NCBI GenBank assembly: GCA_002841035.1
Contig: PHDR01000028.1
Span: forward strand, 1-14,261
Reading direction: 5' to 3'
From: Bacteroidetes bacterium HGW-Bacteroidetes-12
GTDB lineage: Bacteria; Bacteroidota; Bacteroidia; Flavobacteriales_E; Vicingaceae
DNA: 14,261 nucleotides
The position numbers were made by a program, and so were the translations under genes. This document shows positions 6,720 through 14,198 of the stretch, piece after piece. Under the pieces are notes generated by a model that was not told the DNA's origin, made no database searches, and was given only the letters and a program-made list of their open reading frames with translations. How positions within the stretch are numbered: position 1 is the stretch's first letter; every line of letters starts with the position of its first letter.

Positions 6720-6942
6720 CATTTGTCCATAATGTCCGATTTATTCAAAACTTTTATTGTTTTTTTAAGGTTTTCATGAGATCGCTTCGCTAAGTTCTTC
6801 GTTATTCTCAATCTTCAAATCAGTCATATCGAGTACTCGGGACTATGATTTTCAGATTATCGAAACCTCGAACTCTCGACTTTATAGACAAACACTAACT
6901 AATTTCTATTCAACATTTAAAACTTAAAACTCAACATTTCAA
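6720..6942. other. Intergenic region with palindrome and TCGA-rich repeats
   Basis: This 223-base gap has no supported gene. It contains a perfect 10-bp palindrome, CGAGTACTCG, at 6830-6839. Further TCGA tetramers follow in TCGAAACCTCGAACTCTCGAC (about 6858-6880). Before the rsmE start there is a near-repeat, ATTCAACATTTAAAACTTAAAACTCAACATTT. The 13-mer ATTCAACATTTAA (6908-6920) also occurs at 1465-1477 before the gene at 1496. No Rho-independent terminator was found after the prohibitin gene. Confidence 0.5.
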
Positions 6943-7647
6943 TTGAACTACTTTTATTGTCCTGATATTGATGAGCAGCAAGCTTCTTTTACGTTAGATG
7001 AAGCTGAATCAAAGCACATTTTTCGTGTGTTAAGATTAACTATTGGCAACAAAATCAATATTCTAAACGGTAAAGGGTTAATTTTTCATTGCGAACTAAC
7101 TTCGGTTGGTAAACAATGTTCGGTAACCGTTTTGAAAGTTGAAAAATATGAAGCCGAACAACCGCATATTCATATTGCCCTCGCTCCCACCAAAAACAAC
7201 GACAGGTTGGAATGGTTTATAGAAAAAACCACAGAAATAGGCGTTAGTGAAATTACGCCTATTATTTGCTCTAATTCTGAGCGAAAGGTGGTTAAGCACG
7301 AACGATTACAAAAAACAGCCATTGCAGCCATAAAACAATCGGGCAGGGCTTTTCTTCCAAAAATAAACGAAGCCATTAAATTTAAAGATTTTCTAAAAGA
7401 ATATAGTGCCGAACAAAAATTTATAGCCCATTGTTATGAAGAAAATCAACAGCACTTAAAAGAACTTTATACCTTAGGTAAAGATGTTTTACTTTTAATT
7501 GGTCCCGAAGGAGATTTTAGCTTAGAAGAAGTAGAAAATGCTATGAAAAATCATAATTTTATCCCTATAAGTTTGGGCAGAAACAGACTCCGAACAGAAA
7601 CAGCAGGAGTTTATGCTTGCACAACAATAAAAATAATCAATGACTAA
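6943..7647 (+). CDS. rsmE: 16S rRNA (uracil-1498-N3)-methyltransferase RsmE, TTG start
   Basis: The 234-residue protein carries the RsmE layout: an N-terminal PUA-like part (residues 1-70, beginning NYFYCPDI and containing ESKHIFRVLRL) and a SPOUT methyltransferase domain. Motifs are LAPTKNNDRLEWFIEKTTEIG (80-100), LLIGPEGDFSLEEVENA (184-200, SAM-binding knot) and ISLGRNRLRTETAGVYA (209-225). It methylates N3 of U1498 in 16S rRNA, using S-adenosylmethionine. The start is TTG: the in-frame stop at 6925-6927 leaves no upstream ATG, and family members start at exactly this point (M-N-x-F-Y-x-P-D-I). The 3' end overlaps the next gene by 8 bases, so translation is probably coupled. Confidence 0.95.
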   Translation: MNYFYCPDIDEQQASFTLDEAESKHIFRVLRLTIGNKINILNGKGLIFHCELTSVGKQCSVTVLKVEKYEAEQPHIHIALAPTKNNDRLEWFIEKTTEIGVSEITPIICSNSERKVVKHERLQKTAIAAIKQSGRAFLPKINEAIKFKDFLKEYSAEQKFIAHCYEENQQHLKELYTLGKDVLLLIGPEGDFSLEEVENAMKNHNFIPISLGRNRLRTETAGVYACTTIKIIND

Positions 7648-8305
7648 AAAGAGTTTTTATATATTATTGATACTTGTCGCTGTTTTTTCATTTTCAGGAA
7701 AAGCACAAAATTATAGTTACCAAATAGCATTAGCAAAATACAACGGAGGTGGCGATTGGTATGCCAATTTAGAAACTTCTTTACCCAATTTAATCAACTT
7801 TTGCAACAAAAACTTAAAAACAAACATCAACCCCGAGCAAGCCATTGTTGAAATTGGTAGCAAAGAAATTTTTAATTACCCTTTTGTGCATTTAACAGGA
7901 CACGGAAACATTGTTTTTAATAACGATGAAGCCCAAAACCTTAGAAACTATTTAATTGGTGGAGGTTTTTTGCATATTTCCGATAATTATGGAATGGATA
8001 AATTTATTCGTCCTCAACTAAAAAAAGTTTTTCCTGAATTAGAATTAGTAGAAATTCCTTTTGACCATCCTATTTATCATCAAAAATATAATTTTAAAGG
8101 ATTGCCTAAAATTCATGAACACGACAACAAACCACCACAAGGTTTTGGATTAATTTACGAAGGAAAACTAGTTTGTTTTTATGATTATGAATGTGATTTG
8201 GGCGATGGTTGGGAAGACGCTGTTGTTCATAATAATTCAGAAGAAAAAAGATTAAAAGCCCTGCAAATGGGAGCTAATATTATTCAATATGCTTTTAGTT
8301 TTTAA
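7640..8305 (+). CDS. DUF4159 domain-containing secreted protein
   Basis: The 221-residue protein has a signal peptide (MTKKSFYILLILVAVFSFS, cleavage near KAQ/N at residue 23). A DUF4159 domain fills the rest: KYNGGGDWYANLETSLPNL (33-51), YPFVHLTGHGNIVF (80-93), LRNYLIGGGFLHISDNYG (101-118), LPKIHEHD and YDYECDLGDGWED (181-193). The domain has a glutamine-amidotransferase-like look (a GGG turn after a hydrophobic strand), but no catalytic role is established to my knowledge. It is expected in the periplasm or attached to the outer membrane. It overlaps rsmE by 8 bases, which indicates one transcript. I recall this pairing from other Bacteroidetes genomes but cannot confirm it here. Confidence 0.88.
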   Translation: MTKKSFYILLILVAVFSFSGKAQNYSYQIALAKYNGGGDWYANLETSLPNLINFCNKNLKTNINPEQAIVEIGSKEIFNYPFVHLTGHGNIVFNNDEAQNLRNYLIGGGFLHISDNYGMDKFIRPQLKKVFPELELVEIPFDHPIYHQKYNFKGLPKIHEHDNKPPQGFGLIYEGKLVCFYDYECDLGDGWEDAVVHNNSEEKRLKALQMGANIIQYAFSF

Positions 8306-8361
8306 AAATCATTTTTGCTTAAGGTGGATTCTATAAATTCCATTATATTTTTATTCATTCA

Positions 8362-8393
8362 TTTTGCTATTGCTTAGCTTATCTGTAATTTTG
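8362..8393 (+). promoter_or_regulatory. Bacteroidetes-type promoter of the ornithine aminotransferase gene
   Basis: A -33-like TTTTG at 8362-8366 is followed, 19 bases later, by TAATTTTG at 8386-8393, an exact match to TAnnTTTG. The spacing fits the Bacteroidetes consensus. Transcription would start near 8400, leaving a leader of about 23 bases before the ATG at 8423. This is the best promoter match in the window. Confidence 0.65.
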
Positions 8394-8422
8394 AGTTCTA
8401 TTAAATTTTTAAATCAAAACGC

Positions 8423-9673
8423 ATGACCACAACTATGGAAAACGAACTAACTTCACAACAAGCCATTGAACTAGAAAATAACTACGGAGCCCACAATTAT
8501 CATCCACTTCCTGTGGTTTTGGCAAAAGGCGAAGGCGTTTATGTTTGGGATGTTGACGGAAAACAATATTATGATTTTCTTTCGGCTTACTCTGCTGTTA
8601 ATCAAGGACATTGCCATCCAAAAATTATAAATGCGTTAATTAATCAAGCCAAAGAATTAACTTTAACATCACGTGCTTTTTATAACGATTCGTTAGGATT
8701 ATACGAAAAATTTGTAACCAATTATTTTGGTTTCGATAAAGTATTACCTATGAACACAGGTGCCGAAGCAGTTGAAACAGCCATAAAATTATGCCGAAAA
8801 TGGGCATACGAAAAAAAAGGAATTGCCGAAAACGAAGCTCAAATTATTGTTTGCAATAACAATTTTCATGGAAGAACAACCACCATTATTTCTTTTTCTA
8901 ACGACCCAGATGCCCGTAAAAATTTTGGTCCTTATACAAGTGGTTTTATAGCTGTTGAATACAACAATATCATTGCTTTAGAGCAAGCTATACAACAAAA
9001 AAATATAGCTGGATTTTTAGTAGAACCCATACAAGGAGAAGCAGGTGTTTATGTTCCTTCGGAAGGGTATTTAAGCAAAGCAAAAGCCTTGTGCGAAGCC
9101 AATAATGTATTGTTTATTGCCGATGAAGTGCAAACAGGAATTGCCCGAACAGGAAAATTATTGGCTTGCGATTACGAAAATGTTCACCCCGATATTTTAA
9201 TTTTAGGGAAAGCACTTTCTGGAGGAGTATATCCAGTTTCAGCCGTACTTTCGAGTAACGAAATAATGAATGTGATTAAGCCAGGTCAGCATGGTTCTAC
9301 CTTTGGCGGAAATCCATTGGCTGCAAAAGTTGCTATTGCTGCATTAGAAGTTATAAAAGAAGAAAAATTAGCAGAAAATGCATTTCGATTAGGAGAAATT
9401 TTTAGAGCCGAAATCAACAAACTCGTTCAAGAATCAAATTTGGTTAAGGCTGTTAGAGGAAAAGGGTTGTTAAATGCTATTTTAATAAATGATACAGAAG
9501 ATAGTTCAACCGCTTGGGATATTTGTATAAAACTACGTGACAATGGTTTGTTAGCAAAACCAACACACGGAAATATTATCCGTTTTGCACCTCCTTTGGT
9601 TATGAATGAAGAGCAATTAATGGATTGTGTAAGTATCATAAGAAAAACAATTACTGAGTTTAAGAAAAAATAA
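8423..9673 (+). CDS. rocD: Ornithine aminotransferase
   Basis: The 416-residue protein is a class III PLP-dependent aminotransferase. It would transfer the delta-amino group of ornithine to 2-oxoglutarate, giving glutamate-5-semialdehyde. Motifs are NYHPLPVVLAKGEGVYVWDVDG (25-46), FLSAYSAVNQGHCHPKI (52-68), MNTGAEAVETAIKLCRKW (110-127), NNNFHGRTT (145-153), EPIQGEAGVY (201-210), FIADEVQTGIARTGK (231-245, Asp234) and LILGKALSGGVYPVSAV (259-275, Schiff-base Lys263). SAYSAVNQGH and the N-terminal HPLPVVL favour ornithine aminotransferase over the related acetylornithine and GABA enzymes. A second ATG at 8435 (MENELT) could be the true start. It has its own promoter and links arginine/ornithine catabolism to proline and glutamate. 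Confidence 0.94.
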   Translation: MTTTMENELTSQQAIELENNYGAHNYHPLPVVLAKGEGVYVWDVDGKQYYDFLSAYSAVNQGHCHPKIINALINQAKELTLTSRAFYNDSLGLYEKFVTNYFGFDKVLPMNTGAEAVETAIKLCRKWAYEKKGIAENEAQIIVCNNNFHGRTTTIISFSNDPDARKNFGPYTSGFIAVEYNNIIALEQAIQQKNIAGFLVEPIQGEAGVYVPSEGYLSKAKALCEANNVLFIADEVQTGIARTGKLLACDYENVHPDILILGKALSGGVYPVSAVLSSNEIMNVIKPGQHGSTFGGNPLAAKVAIAALEVIKEEKLAENAFRLGEIFRAEINKLVQESNLVKAVRGKGLLNAILINDTEDSSTAWDICIKLRDNGLLAKPTHGNIIRFAPPLVMNEEQLMDCVSIIRKTITEFKKK

Positions 9674-9678
9674 ATTTG
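9671..9678 (+). promoter_or_regulatory. Possible -7 box for ffh overlapping the rocD stop codon
   Basis: TAAATTTG fits TAnnTTTG exactly, and its first three bases are the rocD stop codon. It lies 23 bases before the ffh start. No good -33 element is visible, and in AT-rich DNA such a match can occur by chance. Read-through from rocD across the 28-base gap is equally possible. Confidence 0.3.
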
Positions 9679-9701
9679 ACTCTAAAAAAATATAAAACAC
9701 G

Positions 9702-11036
9702 ATGTTTGATAGTTTATCCGAAAAATTAGAAAGAGCCTTTAAAGTATTAAAAGGACAAGGACAAGTAACAGAAATTAATGTTGCCGAAACCGTTAAAGAA
9801 ATTAGAAAAGCATTGCTCGATGCCGATGTTAGCTATAAAATTGCCAAACAATTTACAGATGATGTAAAAGAAAAAGCATTAGGAGCTAACGTAATTAATT
9901 CGCTTTCGCCTAATCAATTAATGGTGAAAATAACGCACGATTCTTTGGTGGAATTAATGGGTAGAGGACAAGAAGAAATTAACCTTAAAGGAAGTCCTAC
10001 TGTTATTTTAATTGCTGGTTTGCAAGGGTCAGGAAAAACAACATTTTCGGGAAAATTAGCCCATTACTTAAAAACAAAAAAAGGAAAAAACCCAATGTTA
10101 GTTGCTGGTGATGTGTATCGTCCCGCAGCAATAGACCAATTGCACGTTTTAGGAGAGCAAATTGGCGTTCATGTATGGTCGGATAAAGAAAACAAAAGTC
10201 CCGTTGATATAGCTAAAAAAGCCATTGCAGAAGCAAAATCGAAAGGATATAACACCGTAATTATTGATACGGCTGGTCGTTTGGCTGTTGATGAGCAAAT
10301 GATGAGTGAAATTGGGCAAGTGAAAGATGCTGTTTCTCCTCATGAAATTTTATTTGTTGTTGATTCAATGACAGGACAAGATGCTGTGAACACGGCAAAA
10401 GCATTTAATGATAAACTAAATTTTGATGGTGTTGTATTAACCAAACTTGATGGAGACACCAGAGGTGGAGCAGCACTTTCCATTCGTTCGGTGGTAAATA
10501 AACCCATTAAATTTTTAGGAACAGGAGAAAAAATGGATGCCTTAGATTTATTCTATCCCGAAAGAATGGCAGATAGAATTTTGGGAATGGGCGATGTGGT
10601 TAGTTTGGTGGAAAGAGCTCAGGAGCAATATGACGAAGAAAAAAGTAGAGCTTTACAAAAGAAAATTGCTAAAAATCAATTTGATTTTAATGATTTTATG
10701 GAGCAAATTAATCAGATAAAAAAAATGGGGAACGTGAAAGATTTAATAGGAATGGTTCCTGGCATGAGTAAAATGACTAAAGGACTTGATATTGATGATG
10801 ATGCATTTAAAAGTACAGAAGCTATAATAAAATCAATGACACCATTAGAACGCTCTCAACCAAAAGTTATTAACGGAAGCCGAAGAAAAAGAATTGCAAA
10901 CGGAAGTGGAACTAACATTCAGGAAGTAAACAAACTAATTAAGCAATTTGAACAAACCAGCAAAATGATGAAAATGATGGGCGATAAAAACAAAATGGCT
11001 CAGCTGATGAAAAGTATGCCTAATATGAAACGGTAA
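9702..11036 (+). CDS. ffh: Signal recognition particle GTPase Ffh (SRP54)
   Basis: The 444-residue protein has the full N-G-M layout. The N domain helical bundle is residues 1-90 (ALLDADVSYKIAKQF). The G domain has P-loop GLQGSGKTT (106-114), DVYRPAAIDQL (137-147), IIDTAGRLAVDEQM (187-200), TKLDGDTRGGAALS (247-260) and FLGTGEKMDALDLFYPERMADRILGMGDVV (271-300). The Met-rich M domain follows (MEQINQIKKMG, LIGMVPGMSKM), with the RNA-binding SRRKRIANGSG at 393-403 and a Met-rich tail. It binds hydrophobic signal sequences at the ribosome with 4.5S RNA and delivers them to FtsY at the membrane. All key elements are intact and the length is normal. The ATG at 9702 gives the canonical MFDSLSEKLE start. 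Confidence 0.98.
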   Translation: MFDSLSEKLERAFKVLKGQGQVTEINVAETVKEIRKALLDADVSYKIAKQFTDDVKEKALGANVINSLSPNQLMVKITHDSLVELMGRGQEEINLKGSPTVILIAGLQGSGKTTFSGKLAHYLKTKKGKNPMLVAGDVYRPAAIDQLHVLGEQIGVHVWSDKENKSPVDIAKKAIAEAKSKGYNTVIIDTAGRLAVDEQMMSEIGQVKDAVSPHEILFVVDSMTGQDAVNTAKAFNDKLNFDGVVLTKLDGDTRGGAALSIRSVVNKPIKFLGTGEKMDALDLFYPERMADRILGMGDVVSLVERAQEQYDEEKSRALQKKIAKNQFDFNDFMEQINQIKKMGNVKDLIGMVPGMSKMTKGLDIDDDAFKSTEAIIKSMTPLERSQPKVINGSRRKRIANGSGTNIQEVNKLIKQFEQTSKMMKMMGDKNKMAQLMKSMPNMKR

Positions 11037-11228
11037 TGTAAATGTGTGAATATATTAATGTGTGAATGTGAAAATATTAAAATTCGTGGCATATTCAAAT
11101 ATCTTATTAACCTGACGGCAATATATCGTAAAATAAAACCGAATAACTAATTAACCATCAGCTAAAATCTTAATGTCTTAATATCTATATTCTATCGTCT
11201 AGTTAATAACTTCCAAACCTTAAACTTT
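11037..11228. other. Intergenic region with short tandem AATGTGTGAA repeats
   Basis: This 192-base gap holds no supported gene, hairpin terminator or TAnnTTTG promoter box. AATGTGTGAA occurs at 11041-11050 and 11057-11066, with the related AATGTGAAAATATTAAAA just after. A second block (about 11166-11195, CTTAATGTCTTAATATCTATATTCTAT) is internally repetitive. Such degenerate AT-rich repeats have no known role. Confidence 0.4.
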
Positions 11229-12110
11229 ATGAACTCAACAATTGTAAGCGGAATAGAAGTTTCCAATAAAATTAAAGAAGAAATTGCAGCTCAAGTTAAA
11301 TTGAATAATGCTAAAGGAATGAAAACACCTCATTTAGCAGCCGTTTTAGTGGGCGATGATGGTGCAAGTAAAACGTATGTTAACGCAAAAGTAAAAGCTT
11401 GTGAAGCGGTTGGATTTAAAAGCACGTTGGTTAAGTTAGATGAAAATACCACCGAAGAAAAATTGTTGGAAGAAATAAGAAAGTTAAACAATGATACTGA
11501 TTTAGATGGATTTATTGTTCAGCTACCCCTTCCAAAACACATTAACGAGCAAAAAGTAACACAAGCCATTTCCCCAATGAAAGATGTTGATGGATTTCAC
11601 CCCGAAACACTTGGGAAAATGCTATTGGATTTGCCTTCATTTTTACCAGCTACGCCAATGGGTATTTTAGAAATGCTAAAACACTACAACATACCTACTG
11701 AAGGAAAACACTGTGTAGTAATTGGCAGAAGCCATATTGTAGGATCACCAATGAGTGTGTTAATGGCTAGAAATTCTTATCCTGGGAATTGCACAGTAAC
11801 ACTTACGCATAGCAGAACTAAAAATTTACAAGAAATTACCTTACAAGCTGATATATTAATAGTAGCAATTGGCAAACCCGAATTTGTAACAGCCAACATG
11901 GTAAAAGATGGAGCAACTGTAATTGATGTTGGCATACATCGCATAGATGACGCTTCAAAAAAATCAGGTTTTAGACTAATAGGCGATGTGAAATTCAACG
12001 AAGTTGCTCCTAAATGTGCATTCATTTCTCCAGTTCCAGGTGGGGTTGGACCAATGACTATTGCTTCATTACTGAAAAACACATTGTTAGCTACACTACA
12101 AAATCATTAA
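11229..12110 (+). CDS. folD: Bifunctional methylenetetrahydrofolate dehydrogenase/cyclohydrolase FolD
   Basis: The 293-residue protein has the usual FolD length and signatures. These are VLVGDDGASKTYVNAKVKACEAVG (39-62, with Tyr50 and catalytic Lys54), DGFIVQLPLPKHI (93-105), SPMKDVDGFHPETLGKM (115-131), PATPMGILEML (140-150), the NADP-site motif VVIGRSHIVGSPMSVLM (163-179), VAIGKPEFV and SPVPGGVGPMTIASLL (267-282). It converts 5,10-methylene-THF to 10-formyl-THF through the methenyl intermediate, supplying one-carbon units for purine and formyl-Met synthesis. It acts in the cytoplasm as a dimer. The 192-base gap to ffh suggests a separate transcription unit, though no promoter box stands out. 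Confidence 0.97.
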   Translation: MNSTIVSGIEVSNKIKEEIAAQVKLNNAKGMKTPHLAAVLVGDDGASKTYVNAKVKACEAVGFKSTLVKLDENTTEEKLLEEIRKLNNDTDLDGFIVQLPLPKHINEQKVTQAISPMKDVDGFHPETLGKMLLDLPSFLPATPMGILEMLKHYNIPTEGKHCVVIGRSHIVGSPMSVLMARNSYPGNCTVTLTHSRTKNLQEITLQADILIVAIGKPEFVTANMVKDGATVIDVGIHRIDDASKKSGFRLIGDVKFNEVAPKCAFISPVPGGVGPMTIASLLKNTLLATLQNH

Positions 12111-12184
12111 TTTTTTTTTATTTTTTATTCTTGTATCAATTTATATTAATAATATTGTTCCTATTATTTTAAGTTTTAATATTT

Positions 12185-12562
12185 ATGGCAAGATCAATAA
12201 AAAAACTATCTACTTTCGACAAAAAAATTCAAAAAGAAATTATTGAAATGTTGGAGGAAGAAGGTGTTAAAATGGTAGATTTCCCTTACAAAGGTGAAAT
12301 TGAAAGAGGAATTATTTATAAAATAAATGAAGAAGATTCTTATTTAGTTGTCTTAGACAAACTAAAATCTACTATTAAAATGGTGGAAGACGAAGACGAT
12401 GATGACGATGATGATGACGATGATGAATTTGGGGAATTAGATAATGACATTAAAGGAGATGATGACGACATTGAAACAGATGATGATGACGATGATGAGA
12501 AATTAAAAAACATTGCTGATGAGGAGGAAGATTTTGATGATGATGAAGAAGATGAACTTTAA
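12185..12562 (+). CDS. Small, extremely acidic protein with poly-Asp tail
   Basis: The 125-residue protein has two parts. Residues 1-66 are a small, mixed-charge, probably folded domain (ARSIKKLSTFDKKIQKEIIEM, FPYKGEIERGIIYKI, DSYLVVLDKLKSTIKM). From 67 on it is almost all Asp and Glu, with ten consecutive Asp at 71-80 and further Asp runs near 92-95 and 99-104. The DNA of the tail is a run of GAT/GAC codons prone to slippage. Short proteins with a basic or mixed head and acidic tail are common in Bacteroidetes and are sometimes misannotated as DNA primase; I see no primase motif. It could be a nucleic-acid mimic, a chaperone-like tail or a Ca2+ binder, none of which the sequence decides. It ends just before a strong terminator. 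Confidence 0.85.
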   Translation: MARSIKKLSTFDKKIQKEIIEMLEEEGVKMVDFPYKGEIERGIIYKINEEDSYLVVLDKLKSTIKMVEDEDDDDDDDDDDEFGELDNDIKGDDDDIETDDDDDDEKLKNIADEEEDFDDDEEDEL

Positions 12563-12591
12563 CTTGTTAATTTGAGTCAAGACACTATAAT

Positions 12592-12628
12592 AAAAAAGCC
12601 TTTTGAATATAATTCAAAAGGCTTTTTT
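12592..12628. terminator. Bidirectional Rho-independent terminator
   Basis: The left arm at 12592-12608 (AAAAAAGCCTTTTGAAT) and right arm at 12612-12628 form a perfect 17-bp stem with a 3-base loop (ATA). The stem has an A tract on its left edge and a T tract on its right edge. It therefore works on both strands, ending the acidic-protein transcript (stop at 12562) and the convergent transcript on the minus strand (stop at 12650). Confidence 0.93.
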
Positions 12629-12649
12629 TCTGCTATCGTACTAATTTTA

Positions 12650-13009
12650 TTAATACTCCATAGTTAAAATTAATGGTTTCGCTGCATGAGCTTCACCAGT
12701 AACATCAATAACATTTGCATTTTCGATATAAATTTTTTCTGGTTTATGATTAGAAATTAAACTAATCACTTTATCCGTTAATTCATTATTATCCAATTTA
12801 TGTTCACTTATCATTCCATTAAAAGTAAAGCTAACGGTAAATCCAAAAACCTTATACCCATCTTCTGCAACATTAATAGAATGACAGTTTTCTAATTTAG
12901 GAAAAGCAATTTTATCTGAATTTCCACAAAGATTTAATGTTAAATCACTTTGACTAAAAGCCGAAACGGCTACCAAAAGCCCAAAAGTAAGTGCTGTAAT
13001 TTTTTTCAT
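12650..13009 (-). CDS. Small secreted protein with a GldM C-terminal-domain-like fold
   Basis: The 119-residue protein starts MKKITALTFGLLVAVSAFSQ, a clear signal peptide cleaved after about residue 20. The mature part reads DGYKVFGFTVSFTFNGMISEHKL (50-72), NNELTDKVISLISNHKP (74-90), EKIYIENANVIDVTGEAHAAKPLILTMEY (91-119). This strand order, with a hydrophobic strand pair, a short helix, then KIYIENANV and a final strand, resembles the C-terminal domains of the T9SS/gliding protein GldM. The resemblance is judged by eye and is not certain. It faces the acidic-protein gene convergently and shares its terminator, and it is divergent from the EamA transporter. Loose promoter-like bases (TAAATATA at 13040-13047 on the plus strand) are too weak to annotate. 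Confidence 0.75.
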   Translation of the reverse strand: MKKITALTFGLLVAVSAFSQSDLTLNLCGNSDKIAFPKLENCHSINVAEDGYKVFGFTVSFTFNGMISEHKLDNNELTDKVISLISNHKPEKIYIENANVIDVTGEAHAAKPLILTMEY

Positions 13010-13153
13010 GTTTATATTATTTAGTTTGAAATTAAGACGTAAATATACTAAAATAGTTGCTCCAAAAAAATATAAAATTCAATTAAAATATTTTTCTCCT
13101 ATTTCAATCAATTTTGTTCTATTTATACTGAAATTGCACACCAAATTTTAAGT

Positions 13154-14032
13154 ATGGATTTAAGTAATAAAATAGTACAATGGGCAATGTTAATCCTACT
13201 TGGTTTTATTTGGGGAAGCTCATTTATTTTAATGAAAAAAGGGTTATTAGTTTATTCTCATGATGAGGTTGCGGCTCTTAGAATTAGTATATCTTACCTC
13301 TGTTTATTGCCATTTAGTATTTATTATTTACGAAAAATCCCTAAAAAGAACTTTAAACACCTAATTATAGTTGGCGTTTTTGGAAGTGGAATTCCCGCTT
13401 TTTTATTTACCATTGCCGAAACACAACTTACAAGTTCTTTAGCTGGAATGTTAAATTCACTCACTCCATTTTTCACATTAATTTTAGGTGCTTTACTTTT
13501 TAAAGTAACCATTAAAAAAGAAAAAACATTGGGTGTAATTATTGGATTAATTGGAGCTGTTGTTTTAGTTGTTTCAAATGGTATAGATTTCTCAAACAAC
13601 CAACTTTCTTATTCGTTTTTTATAGTTGCAGCAACTATTTGCTATGCCATAAGTGTTAACACAATCAAAAAACATTTACAAGATGTTCATTCTGTTGCAA
13701 TTACATCTATTTCATTTTTATTTATAGGAATTCCTGCCATTTTATACCTATTTACAACCGATTTTTTGACAACCACAACATCAAACCCAAATGCTTCTTT
13801 ATCCATTTTTTATATAGCAATTTTGGCTATCTTCGGAACCGTAATTTCTATTATAATATTCAACAACATTATTAAACATACCTCTGCTGTTTTTGCATCA
13901 ACAGTAACCTATTTAATTCCAATTTTTGCAATCGGTTGGGGAGTTTTTGATGGAGAAGCAATTCATTTAATTCAATTGATTGCTATTTTTATCATTTTAA
14001 TAGGAATTTACTTTATCAACAAAATAAAATGA
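13154..14032 (+). CDS. EamA/DMT-family permease
   Basis: The 292-residue protein shows about ten hydrophobic segments (near 8-26, 38-58, 68-87, 95-116, 124-141, 152-172, 181-201, 215-236, 244-264, 271-290) in two EamA repeats. Family signatures include LGFIWGSSFILMKKGL (16-31), NSLTPFFTLILGALLF (101-116), GVIIGLIGAVVLV (127-139) and, in the second half, STVTYLIPIFAIGWGVFDGE (249-268). It is a drug/metabolite transporter of the inner membrane; the substrate (an amino acid, nucleotide or metabolite) cannot be told from sequence. The ATG at 13154 is preceded by a 144-base divergent spacer shared with the minus-strand gene. A TTTTG at 13112-13116 could be a -33 element, but no matching -7 box is seen. 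Confidence 0.93.
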   Translation: MDLSNKIVQWAMLILLGFIWGSSFILMKKGLLVYSHDEVAALRISISYLCLLPFSIYYLRKIPKKNFKHLIIVGVFGSGIPAFLFTIAETQLTSSLAGMLNSLTPFFTLILGALLFKVTIKKEKTLGVIIGLIGAVVLVVSNGIDFSNNQLSYSFFIVAATICYAISVNTIKKHLQDVHSVAITSISFLFIGIPAILYLFTTDFLTTTTSNPNASLSIFYIAILAIFGTVISIIIFNNIIKHTSAVFASTVTYLIPIFAIGWGVFDGEAIHLIQLIAIFIILIGIYFINKIK

Positions 14033-14037
14033 TTATT

Positions 14038-14198
14038 AGGCATTGAAAAGAAATAACCTGTACATTTTGACTTGTTCTTTCGCCCTTTTTCTTCGTTGTA
14101 AAATCGTTAAATAGCTAAGGCTATTCGCCTCATTTACATCTTGAAAAAGAACAAAATTACTTCGCCAATTCTGTACACCTTATTTTTTTTCAATGCCT
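14038..14198. repeat. 161-bp nested inverted repeat, MITE-like
   Basis: The left arm 14038-14064 and right arm 14172-14198 are inverted copies at 24 of 27 positions (AGGCATTGAAAA...TGTACA). Inside them are further pairs: TTGTTCTTT at 14072-14080 with AAAGAACAA at 14146-14154, TGTAAA at about 14097-14102 with TTTACA at 14133-14138, and AATAGC at 14110-14115 with GCTATT at 14120-14125 around a 4-base loop. The element begins 6 bases after the EamA stop codon and has no open frame. The nested pairs would fold into one long branched hairpin. A dispersed or transposase-mobilised repeat is likely, and it could also stop transcription. Confidence 0.68.

Noticed and set aside
11777..12082. Minus-strand open frame of 101 codons
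   Set aside because: It lies entirely inside folD, whose motifs are unambiguous on the plus strand.
12131..12157. Promoter for the acidic-protein gene (TTG, then TAATATTG)
   Set aside because: The -7 box has one mismatch and the spacing is only 16 bases. In AT-rich DNA this is not distinguishable from chance.
12592..12628. Mobile-element inverted repeat rather than a terminator
   Set aside because: The perfect stem, 3-base loop, flanking A and T tracts and position between convergent stops are fully explained by a bidirectional terminator.
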